From Hypsibius dujardini (lineage: Eukaryota > Tardigrada > Eutardigrada > Parachela > Hypsibiidae): 25,948 bases of DNA. The notes under the pieces are model-generated. The model saw only the letters and a list, made by a program, of their open reading frames with translations. It did no database searches and was not told the origin of the DNA. Location: NCBI GenBank assembly GCA_001579985.1, contig LRSR01008412.1, positions 1-25,948 of the forward strand. The letters are read 5' to 3'. The position numbers and the translations under genes were made by a program. Shown here one piece after another: positions 14,424 to 24,564 of the stretch; the first letter of the stretch is position 1; every line of letters begins with the position of its first letter.

Positions 14424-15668
14424 TATGGCAAGTGGGTATCCCCTCCCAATCGATGTGTGTAGACTATTGATATGGCTGTTTCAAGGTTTGATTCCGTCAA
14501 TCCTGCGAGATACGTAACTGCAGTACATGACAGAAACGTTGATACTTTCACTTGCTCTCTGTCGAACAAGCCGATTCATATACCTCCGATATATAGAATG
14601 TCTTGAAGTGTTTAAATGGAGCAACAGCGTCGTCGAATGCTGTTAATTACTGCGCCGTCAGTTCCGTGGCAAATAACCTCTCAACACAAAACACAAAACA
14701 CAAAACAATGCGGCTGCTGAATTTCTTATCGCTCATATGATGTTCGGCATTGACGGTCTGTCTACTCCATCAATTCCGATGATCGAATGGGTCCTGAGCA
14801 ACACCCTCTCAAGGTTGAGAGCCTTTGGACGAATCGATGTAGAGTACTGGTGAGCCGATCAGGAACAATTCCCGCCAGAGAGGTAGTTCGTGAGATGGAC
14901 ATGCTCGCTGAATGGTTTGCAGACCTTTGCAGTCTATCTTCATTTGTTCGAATGGGATGACACAACGAATGTTAGGTTTCGGTAGATGTACAAAGGAGCA
15001 ATAATAACGCCATAATAATAAATAACATGGCGATCGAAGGGCAGGGTGACAGGCCATCGCTCCGGCCCGCTCCGCTCCGCTCCGGCCCGCCCCGCTCCGC
15101 TCCGTCTTGTCCCACAGGATACACGTACGCGTACGTACCGGTACTGTACGAGTAGTACAGTATGAGGAAAGGGTCCCGGAATGGACCACCCTGAAGTCAG
15201 AACTTCCAGACAGGTTTTGACTATCACAAAGGTCCTGAACGACAGAGAATAATTGATAATCTCGGTGGAACGCGTATCAGATATGAAGAACAGTTGTGGG
15301 AACGTGTCTAGAAAACGAAATAATTGGACGGTTGGAAAAAGTTCACTGTAGAGGTCGCTGACTATGCAGTGACTTGTTTGTTTTTGATTAATTTGCGACA
15401 GAGCGCCCCCTGCCATCCGGTGGCTCATTCCAGGGCACGGAGAGTCAACTGGCCCATTCCAGGACCCCTCCCTCATAGTCTGTACCATCCATACCGCGCC
15501 ACCTGACGAGCTCCAATGTTTTGTCCATTGCCGAATATTTTAATGAAAGTGTCGATTAATTAATTAATTTAATTTTTGTGTGTGCCACGAACCTATCAGT
15601 CTATGCTTGACATATTTCAAATTAAACTTGTATGATAGTTCCCCTCTACTCCCCAGCACTCACGATTA
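14424..15668. other. Divergent intergenic region between clip protease and CKS-like gene
   Basis: About 1.25 kb between two genes pointing away from each other, so it should hold both promoters. A TATATA string at about 14589 lies some 165 bp upstream of the protease start codon, a weak TATA candidate. The stretch at 15056-15165 combines CCGCTCCGC-type tandem repeats with palindromes. Long minus-strand open frames here lack splice or family support. Confidence 0.55.
15056..15165. repeat. GC-rich CCGCT tandem repeat followed by palindromes
   Basis: At 15056-15107 CCGCTCCG and GGCCCG units repeat. This is followed by the self-complementary ACGTACGCGTACGT and by TACTGTAC-GAGTA-GTACAGTA, a perfect 8-bp stem with a 5-nt loop. 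The element type is unknown. Confidence 0.7.
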
Positions 15669-17483
15669 ATGGCCGAACTTGATGCAGTGCTCGTGCCAGT
15701 GCCACCGCTCGGAGATGCCGGTGGAGCCTTTGTCGAACTTGAATTCCCACTGCCCGGCAGGTATCCTTTAGCCGCACCAACCGACGAACTCGGTAACCGG
15801 ATCTACTACAGTCCAATCTTCAAGGACGCCACGTTTGAGTACAGGTATGTTTCAGCTAAACCGATGTGAGTCGGGCATAAGTTGCACCATTATTCTGACT
15901 GTCCGATTTGAATGGAGCTTGTTGTTTTGTACTGAGAGCAGTTGACTGATTGATCGATTGAGTGTACTGATTTTTTTTGAATATTTTTTTCACTGTGGTT
16001 TTTTCTAATCTGGCAGTCCCATTGAAGCATCCTTCGGGAAACTGACGCCACTCTGTTGCTAGGTACTTGATATTCCCTGAGGGAGACAAGGTTAGTCTGG
16101 GAAGAATTCCTGATAACCAACTGCTTTCCCCGACGGATTTCAAAGGGTGCGGGGCGATTATTGAGCCGGGATGGCAGAATTGCTGCAACTGGCGTCAGTC
16201 AAGACGTAAGCATTTTCTCGTCTTTTATGCGCAGTCAATTCTGCGCTTCCTGATTACAGCGTGCACCACGCACATTTACTCAACTTTGAGCAGTTAAGGT
16301 AGACACCGCGTGCGTTTCACTGATTGTTGATTGAATTGACACGACGTTTTGCTGTCTCACAAGGCGAGCACGCAAAGCCAACCCACGAGCGAGCAAACGT
16401 AGTGTATAGATAGTGTGTAGTGTAGTCTGTAGTGTATAGATAGAAATAAGAGCTGGCTTCTTTCGATCAGAGCCGGAAGTGAACGGGAAAGTCGTTGCAT
16501 CAAGTGATTCCAAAATTTATACGAGACAACTCACTGGTTGGGCGGCAAATATTTTTTTATAACGAACTGACGATTCCGTGAAGACACGAAGACACATAAT
16601 TCAGTGGATCCTTTAATATGTAAACAAGATGTACTAAGAAATTCTCCGTGAAATGTGACTGAGAAATGTATTTTCTTGAAGAGAAGGACCAGATGCTGGC
16701 CGAACTTGGCAGGCTCAAAATTGCCAATTTTACAAAAAAAGCGCTACGCCTAACCATTTTCATTGAACTTTCTTAAACTCAAGTTTATATGATAGTCAGC
16801 TCACCCAGACATCTACTGTTGAACAAATTTAAGGGTTTTGAGGAACGGTAAAATTTAGAGACCCATTGAGAGTTGTGTAAGTGTTCGTGGTTGGAGCCTG
16901 TACTTTCGAATGAAATGAATTAAATCCTATCCAAAATGTTATTCTTATTGCAAGTTATCAATCAACCAACGCATTCAATATTCAAATCCCTTCTCAAACA
17001 ATCGTCATGGTTGATTCCATTGATTGATGATCCACATTCCGTCGTATCCACTTTCCACTCTATCGTATTTGCTTCTGGTGTCATTGATTGATTGAACAGA
17101 TCATGAGCTAAAAATCGCAATGATCAGTCCTACTGCGTTTTCTACAGAAGCCTTGACATGCCTGTTGCGCCGCGGATTGCACACAGCTCGCGACGACTTT
17201 TTGGATCCCGCGGAGCTGATGGTTGATCCGAACGCGCCTTTACTAGTATATACAGAAGCAGCACCGAATGCGCATGCTCCGATGGATCGATCTGGCAAAG
17301 TGCGCGCAACAACAGTAGACAGTGAGCTAATTCTTATACTTCAGCAGTTCGTTATCTTTGCTTGTTTCAGGTTGACGCCCCGCCCCCTTAAACCGCATTA
17401 CTTTTCTTACAGTGCTGCAAGACAGGAAAGTCTACAATGACGGTATACTTCGTGTATTCGACGCACTGGAACGGATCTCGTGA
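15669..17483 (+). CDS. Protein with divergent CKS-like (CDK regulatory subunit) segment and novel extensions
   Basis: Four exons: 15669-15844, 16063-16205, 17100-17321 and 17413-17483, GT-AG, consistent phases, 612 nt, 203 aa. Residues about 44-115 resemble CKS1/Suc1: RIYYSPIFKDATFEYRYLIF against the CKS IYYSDKYxDEEFEYRHV, followed by PDNQLLSPTDFKG and EPGWQN matching the LLSExEWRGLG...GW region. CKS proteins bind cyclin-dependent kinases and phosphorylated substrates. In the anion pocket the CKS1 Lys11 equivalent is Ile and the Ser51 and Arg71 equivalents are not conserved, although Arg20 and Trp54 are. The HxPEPH hinge is absent; the aligned stretch is RQSRHHELKI. The N-terminal 43 residues and C-terminal about 85 residues match nothing I know. 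The gene may encode a diverged paralogue. Exon structure is fairly sure, CKS assignment moderate. Confidence 0.65.
16206..17099 (+). other. 894-bp intron of the CKS-like gene
   Basis: Lies between exons 2 and 3. It contains a GTGTAGT/GTATAGATAG-rich patch at about 16398-16442 and ATTG-type units directly before the acceptor (about 17083-17096). No coding exon compatible with the phase was seen. Confidence 0.6.
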
Positions 17484-17501
17484 CACTTGCATTCTGCTTC
17501 T

Positions 17502-17507
17502 TTTAAT
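17502..17507 (-). promoter_or_regulatory. Candidate poly(A) signal (ATTAAA) for RRP5
   Basis: ATTAAA on the minus strand, about 90 nt past the RRP5 stop codon. If used, the RRP5 3' UTR overlaps the 3' UTR of the CKS-like gene on the other strand. Confidence 0.35.
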
Positions 17508-17522
17508 TAGCAGCGTTGTTTA

Positions 17523-17528
17523 AATAAA
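17523..17528 (+). promoter_or_regulatory. Candidate poly(A) signal (AATAAA) for the CKS-like gene
   Basis: AATAAA about 40 nt downstream of the TGA at 17481-17483, on the correct strand for the CKS-like transcript. Confidence 0.6.
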
Positions 17529-17596
17529 AGAAACTCAAAGTCTTCTAAATGAAATTTGCATGTTGTACTCGTCTGTTATGTACGAGAAACCCAAAA

Positions 17597-20500
17597 CTAC
17601 AATGTGTACTGTTCAACAAAGGTCTGGGCGCTTTTCTTGACGTGTTCCACGGTGGCGGGAGTGCCGTTCTCCTCTTCGAACTCTAGATAACGCTTGAAAA
17701 ACACCTTCATCTTCTTGGCTGGAAATTTCATGGTATGGACGATCCGCTCAAATAGTTTCCTGGATTGCGAGACATCGATCGTTACCACTAGTCAGTCGCT
17801 CCAAAGATCGTACCGCAAGCCGGCACTCCACACCACATACCTGATTTCCGCAGCCGGCTCTTTCGCCTTAATCAGCTGACTGGCGTACATGTGGAGTAAA
17901 TCCGAACGTTTCGGGTAGTTTGCCAGCAAGTTTTCGAACATGGTCTTTGCGCGCTCCTTCGAACCGTGCTGCAGCTCCAGCAACGCAAACTTGACGATGA
18001 TGTCAATTTCTACAATACAATTTGAAGTGAACAATGATCCCGAACATATTAAGCAGTGTCATTACTGGCGCAAAATTACTCACGGCTCTTCTGGTCAATC
18101 ACTTGGAGACTTCTCTGCATCAGTTGATGGGCGGCTTCGTGCTTGCCGTTCGCCATGAGGAAAGCCCCATAGTCCATCCAGACTTCCTTGGATGCTTTGA
18201 AGCGACTCGTCATCTTCTTGTATGTTGTTTCGGCGTCCTGGTCAGATCAATAGGTATTAACCCACTTGATATCCCCAGCTGACCTGGCACTAATAAGCAG
18301 CACGGAAAGAAAAAACAGACCTCTAGCTTTCCTGTATTGGCATAGATGGCAGCCATTTGCCGGAAGACCTTCAGGGCATCATTATGCTGAAGCGCATCGT
18401 GGAATGTGTTCTCCATTGATTCCTTGGTGCCATGAAGATTTTCCAGATTGAGTAAGGCCACCCAGACGTTGAAACGCTCCGTTTCTTCGCTGAAAAAAAA
18501 ACCGTATAAAGGAACTACCAGTATAACAGGTCACCGTGCATACCGGAAGGAAATCGTTTCCAAGGCTCTTCGAGCAAGAGATTTCGCTTCGGCCACTTGT
18601 TGCTTCTGCAGGAGGAAAGCCATGAAACGGACCCAGGAGATTGAGCTGTTGGGGGAGGCTAAAACGAGCTTCTCGAAGTCATCAGCTGTGTGACTGTCCA
18701 CTTCTTCCTTGATCAGGCTGCGCTCATTCTGAAAGGACAAGTTTGTTTATCCAATTCGGAGCAGTAATAAAAAATTCAGCATAAATTACATCATAAGTTC
18801 GGCGCTCTTCGTTACGAATGTCCAATTTTCTCCTCTTGACCTGCGCCTGCTCCTCAGTCTGCAAAAACAAATATAGGAAGTAAATCGGAAGTAAATCTAC
18901 AGCTGCAGGTAATAGTTCTCTATACAAATACACATCTCATTACCGGTTCAGGGGATGCTTCCTTTACCGAATCATCGGTCAAGTCAACTGCTCTCTGGTC
19001 GCCTTCATCGTCCCAGGAGAAGCTCGGTAAGGTCAACCGGGGAAGCAGACTGTGCGCCAGCTGCGTTACCTACCCACAGACCATTTCAAGATTGTGAATA
19101 TATAAGCAGGAGACAAGAAGCATAAAAAGCATAAAGTGTCGCATCCTTAAAATCATCCTTTAAAGCATCCTTACGGTGCGATGGCGCGAATCAGCGGCGT
19201 GAGGATGGGCGGCAACCGGTGCCTTGCTCGTCCGTGTGAATGCTTTCATATCGACATCCTCCTCCTGTTTGATTTCGATCGACGGCTTCACGTTTTCCGA
19301 GCGCTTCTCTCGCAGAAGCTTTTGCAGAACAGAGTCGTCACGCGCAGTCAGCACAGAGCGTCTGGTGGAGAACTGATAGATTGGCGGTTTGGATGTTGCT
19401 TTTTTGGTGAGTACCCGCCGGCCTTTCGATTTCTTCGCGACAATTTCCTTCTGTCCGATCACACGAGCACTCAAAATCTGCCCCACGTGGTAAGAGTGAA
19501 GGTCAGCTTTCTTAGAGTCCAATTGATCGGAGAGCTCAGACTTGTGGACGTGGCCGATCATCTTTGCGGGCGTGCGTAGCTTCAAACGTTGGCTCTCCAC
19601 GGCAATGACTCTGAAAGAAAACGAGGAGTGAGAAGAACAACTCATTTATTACTAGAGTAGTATTGGTGCCCAAAGCACCCACGACCCCTTATTAGTCTAA
19701 GACTAAAAGACTTACTTTGCCGTGACAGTATCCCCAAAGTTGTGTTTCCCGCTGCCGAGAACTGGTTTTTCATTCACTTCTTGAACGGTACCGGATCGGA
19801 CTTTTTTCTCCTTAACAAAAAAACACCATTGAACGAGATCAAGAACTATAAAGAAAAATCTTTCTCAATAATACCAGTGGCTCTCGTTGTTCCACCTTCG
19901 CATCCCCAATCCGATTCAGCAGACGAAACAAAAGCCGTCCTTGCTCCTCGTGTACCTCCTCCGTCTTGACCAACACAGAATCTCCCACGCTCAACGGCCG
20001 TTCACTGCTCAACGTTGCCACCAGTCGATTCGGCAACAATCCTCCCACTCCGTTCGCTACTTCGACGAAAACGCCATAGTTTTTTATGTTGCTAACGGTC
20101 GCAACGATTTCTCTGCCGACGTGAACTTCCCGAATCGTCGTGGGGATGTCGTGCAGGTTGGCAGCCTCGATATAAGCCGGCTTCATGGACAGGACGAGGG
20201 GGGTCATTTTCAGGATCACCGCCTCGGGGATTATTTGACTCAATTTAAAGGTGTTTAGACGGTCAACGCAATCGTCAGCATTGTCGGCCAGATGAAAAAA
20301 TGGAATGAATCCAGCCGCTTCAGAGGGTAAAACGCGTACGTCTAGGCCTTTGGGTGAGATCCTGGTCACTCGGCACTCCTTGACGATTACCACTTCAGAT
20401 GACTCCTGCCATAAAGGAAAAATATAACGGAATAACAATGAGAATATTTTAGGAGGCAGGTAAACAAGCACTAAACACACGAGCAGACAAGCAACAAAAC

Positions 20501-23232
20501 TGCCAAAGGAAAATTTGGATTCCCAAACAAACGACCAAACAAACGGAACAGATGGGCAGGTCAACTGATGACACATCAAACCGACAAACCTTGAACTTCT
20601 TCTCCGGATCCGATTTAATTAATCGCAAAGAGAGCTGCAGATTCTGCGTCTTCTTGTCCACCCGCAACACCTTGCACTTAACCGTTTGCCCTTCGTAGTA
20701 CAAATTCTCCAGGCTGATTCCCTCGACAAACTCGGACATTGGCACCCAACCATGGACCTTCTGGAAGAACCGCACTAGCATGCCTGTGTCTCTGATTTTG
20801 CTGATGACGCCGGTAACGACGTGATCGGGGATCGCGTCCTCATACGACTGCAGCACCAGGTCTTTTGCGTCGATGAGGCTTTTCTTGTGGGTCAGCACAA
20901 GGTTCTTTCGCGGAGCGTCCAGCTCCATGACTTTGCAGGTGATGGTGGTTTTCTCGGTGAATTTCTGCTGCCAGTTCTTGAGAGCAACTTCCGAGAGGTG
21001 GGATGCCGGAACGAAACCTGAAACAGAACCACAGTTAGTCCAAGCACTGGTTTCAGCACTTGGGTACAATTCCCATCAAGTTTGGTCTACCTTGAATTCG
21101 TTCTCCGATCAAGACAACGACACCGGATGGAACCAACGCCACAATTTTGCAATCGACCACTTGTCCCAGACTCAGGTGGTGATAGGACAAGAAAGGCTGG
21201 TTGATCAAGTTCTCCTTCAGGCTGACCAGCACCATCTCATCCATGTCGTTGAAACCAGTCACAACACATGTGTGCATGGTTCCACTTTTGAAGACCGACT
21301 TGATAGGGTCAGAGGGCGGGACGCCGAGATTTTTCCGAGCAGCAAACGCCAGCTGTCCTCCCTGCAGGCGGAGGTAAATTCCGACTCCTTCAACCACTGC
21401 GACTATTTCGGCGTCAGGCACCACCAGTCCTTCGTAGAGATCTCCATGAGAATGGGAATTCCAGGTCTGAGCATCCCAGAAGGAGGTCTTCAAGGTGAAG
21501 GCCGTCTGTTTGGTCACGGGGTTGGTGTATAGAACCCGAGCGGATATCACTTCGCTTTCCTTATGGTTAGCCGGGGAGTCTGCAGAGTTAATGAGATGGA
21601 ACCGAGAAACAAACCCCTACAAAGGAAGAAAAAAGAACGTGGGACCAAGTCTCCTACATTGCAAGGTCTACCTCCGTTCCAACGTACTATACATTTCGTT
21701 CAATAGAAGCACGTGCTTCAAATGGCGTTAATGTACTTTTTTTTACTTCGTATGTTTTAGAACTTTATGAGCCTTTGATCAGGTCCAGGAAATTTTGGTC
21801 ACTAAAAGGAAATCTTCCACTAACCTGCGCCGACCCACAGTGAACACGTAGTCCCAGGTCCTTGACCATTTCCACTTTCACATCCACAATGGCTCCAGGT
21901 AACAAATTCGCCGGCGAGACATTCTTCTCCAGAAAGCGAACGGCAGACACATTTCGATTAAGTTGAAGAGCCCGCGCGGCCGGATTCTTGCTGGAAATTC
22001 CCCCGGATTCCACACTGCACAACAGCACTTGGCCCTCCTCCAATATCGGTGCATTCACTTCACCGTCCACTACCGCCTTGCCCTTCGGTAAAAAGGATCG
22101 AACACCCTTACTCTCCAACCCGATATCCATGGCATAGCCGTGATCTTCGATGCTGAGCACGGTGGCGGGAATAACGACGCCGTTGAACAGATGGTTCACC
22201 AGATCAGGAACAATATCGCGGGGATTCATGGTGAGACGTACGGTGACTCGCTGCTTGGTCGAATTGCCGGCAACGTGACTCTTCTCGACCTCCTTCACTT
22301 TGCAGACGACTATCCGACCGACGGCAAATAGTTGCAGCAAATTTTGAATCTAGGGTGAAACATCAAACGAATTAATCACAGAAAGCAGCTAGTCAATTAA
22401 CAGTGCCAGTTTCAAAGAATGTCAGTTGGATGCATCGTTTGCATCGTTGAAAAGCCGAACAATCAATCCATTCATTACCCGCAGACTGGTAAGTAGTGCA
22501 CTAGGGAAAAACTCACACACACACACACACACACACAATTGATCAATCAACTCATTGCACGCTCAGCAAACCGAGTTACACCATGCTTATACAATCGACC
22601 AATCAATCACAAAAGAAAACAACCAACACAAAGAACAAGCACGCATCAGTTCTAATGGACATTTTAACTGCTTACCTCTTCGTCTTCACTTTTGATGCCG
22701 TCATCCAGACTCTGCAACCGCTTGGTGAATACATCAGAAATGTCGAACGGACTGACAAAACCACGTAAACCGCCAGGGAGCGTCACAGCGATATCCGAGC
22801 CCAAAAATTCCTTAATTCTTCCCAACAGTAGCATTCCTGGTGCCAGCGTCTGCCAAACACCACAAAAGTCATTGCTTGTCCCGTTAAGCACATAACTGAA
22901 ATACGCAGTAGTAAAACACTTACGCTATACGTTAAATGCTCGACGATCTTTTCCTCCTCTCGCACCAACTGTTCCACTTTAGATTTATTTTTCTTCGCTC
23001 GCAATTTCGCTCCCTCCTTGCGCTGCTCATTGTGCAGCTTCTGCTTCTTCAGTTTGGTGAAAAGATTGGTTTCATGGTCGACTACCCGGTGGCTGGTGGA
23101 TTCCTCCTCACCGGTCCCGTCAGCTTCATCGGGGAATAATTTGTGTTGCTTATTTCGCGAAGTGGCGCGTGAAGAGCCCGTCGAGGTCGCTGTCGGTTTT
23201 CCTCCTCCGCGAGGGAAAGTTTTCTCCTCCAT
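17597..23232 (-). CDS. PDCD11: RRP5 / PDCD11 homologue, rRNA-biogenesis S1- and HAT-repeat protein, complete
   Basis: Fifteen minus-strand exons: 23232-22924, 22849-22676, 22349-21825, 21616-21091, 21017-20590, 20405-19875, 19810-19716, 19610-19175, 19069-18944, 18858-18790, 18728-18544, 18489-18321, 18237-18084, 18009-17841 and 17759-17597; 4059 nt, 1352 aa. RRP5/PDCD11 is nucleolar and needed for pre-rRNA cleavage in both ribosomal subunit pathways. The N-terminus has FPRGG and a Lys-rich stretch, as in PDCD11. About nine S1-type repeats follow up to residue 960; examples are PGMLLLGRIKEF, LGQVVDCKIVALVPSG, VTGVISKIRDTGMLVRF and VGREIVATVSNIKNYGVFVE. A charged linker includes LPRLTLPSFSWDD. 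The C-terminal 300 residues are HAT repeats: TADDFEKLVLASPNSSISW, RRALETISFREEETERFNVW, WVALLNLENL, ANYPKRSD and FFKRYLEFE. It is shorter than human (about 1870) or yeast (about 1730), mainly lacking later S1 repeats. The acceptor at 19069 could instead be 19060 (three residues fewer). Confidence 0.95.
22514..22537. repeat. (CA)12 dinucleotide microsatellite
   Basis: Twelve perfect CA units inside the RRP5 intron between its second and third exons (22350-22675). Confidence 0.97.
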
Positions 23233-23815
23233 AACTTCGAAGTCAATGGAGAATCAATAAAGTAGATCAACTGTTGACTGAATTTTGATTTTCGCTGAAA
23301 GCAAAGCAGCCGAAATGGAAGAATAAAAAAGATCTTTTTTGAGCGATGTTGAAATCAGCTGTTTTCATAAAAGACCGGTTTCGCCCATACGGCTCCCCAT
23401 CAAACCGTCTTGAAAGGTGTGACGCGTCGAATGGAGAAATTTCGGTGCCTGTAACTGACAGGCTGTCAGAGAACAAATGTCAGAGCAAAGCATAAGAAGA
23501 GTGTAAAAAGGAACATTACGACCAAAATCGGATACTAAGCTGAGGAACAGAAAAGGTTCAACGCATAAGTGAGAGAACAAGTGCCAAACTCGTCAGAACT
23601 CAAAAACAGTGTTTTCGGATTGAATTTGACCAATTTTTTAATTTGTTCGTGTGACCTCAGCGCCTCGCGACTGACATTATTCCCGCAAATTCCCATTCTC
23701 AACTCCGTCAGAGATGCTATCCCGAATCCTCTGAATTTCCTTCCAATAGAATTTTCTCAATGGATTGGCTGCACTGCAACGTCTGCTATTTGCGGCCGCA
23801 GAAACAGCAGGATAT

Positions 23816-24402
23816 CGAAAAATTAGTCACCAGCAATTGTGGTCAGTCTGTCCGTTACAATTGATTGATAGATTACTGGCATAAATAGAGATTTTATTGA
23901 TTTATCGGAACGATCGAAAAATTAGTCACCAGCAATTGTGGTCAGTCTGTCCGTTGCAATTAATTGATAGATTACTGGCATAAATCGAGATTTTATTGAT
24001 TTATCGGAACGATCGGAAAATTAGTCACCAACAATTGTGGTCAGTCTATCCGTTGCAATTGATTGATAGATTACTGGCATAAATCGAGATTTTATTGATT
24101 TATCGGAACGATCGAAATTAGTCACCAGCAATTGTGGTCAGTCTGTGGTCAGCAGTTTTCTATTCCCTAATCTATTCATCTGGGGATTCAGCATTCGTTG
24201 ACTGTACCATTTCCACGTTGCTACTTGTGAATAGGACACGTTTTCTGTCGATCATGTGCGGCGACGATGAAGGAGGGCAAATGCCATCAGTGCCAGAATC
24301 CCTGCCGAATCGTCTCACTTGACGCAAACGTACGTCAACCGTTGCAATTGATTGATAGATTTACTGGCATAAATAGAGATTTTATTGATTTATCGGAACG
24401 AT
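23816..24402. repeat. 99-bp tandem repeat, four copies, last one interrupted
   Basis: Units start at 23816, 23915, 24014 and 24113, spaced exactly 99 bp, each beginning CGAAAAATTAGTCACCAGCA or a close variant and ending TTATTGATTTATCGGAACGA. The fourth unit stops after CAGTCTGT at 24146 and resumes with CCGTTGCAATTGATTGATAG at 24339, so 192 bp of unrelated sequence splits it. Copies differ at only a few positions, so the array is recent or homogenised. Confidence 0.95.
24147..24338. other. 192-bp sequence inserted in the fourth tandem-repeat unit
   Basis: This sequence has no counterpart in the other three units. It lacks obvious terminal inverted repeats. TGTGGTCAG occurs twice around its left edge (24134 and 24145). 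Short open frames inside it are not supported as genes. Confidence 0.75.
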
Positions 24403-24564
24403 CGCTTGATTGAATGATTCACTCGACACTTAATGTGATTGGATCGAGGAATGTTTGGCGCTGGGTCCGCCCGCAATCAGCACGGTCGCTTTATTGAAAA
24501 AGTAATTGGAAATTTAATTAACGACTGATTGGTGGAGTTCGCAGTTGTGGTTTTTCCCTCGTAG

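Larger units (their letters stand above)
23233..24564. other. Divergent intergenic region between RRP5 and the coiled-coil gene
   Basis: About 1.3 kb that should hold the RRP5 promoter and the 5' region of the rightmost gene. It is dominated by the 99-bp tandem repeat at 23816-24146 and its displaced half at 24339-24402. No coding exon could be supported. A 5' non-coding exon of the rightmost gene is possible, because an acceptor-like TTTTTCCCTCGTAG abuts its ATG. Confidence 0.6.

Noticed and set aside
14762-15488. Long minus-strand open frames between the protease and CKS-like gene
   Set aside because: They cross GC tandem repeats, show no domain, and have no splice-supported partners.
24134-24322. 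62-codon open frame overlapping the insert in the tandem repeat, including a C..C..C stretch
   Set aside because: It starts in repeat sequence and lacks homology, splice context or codon support.
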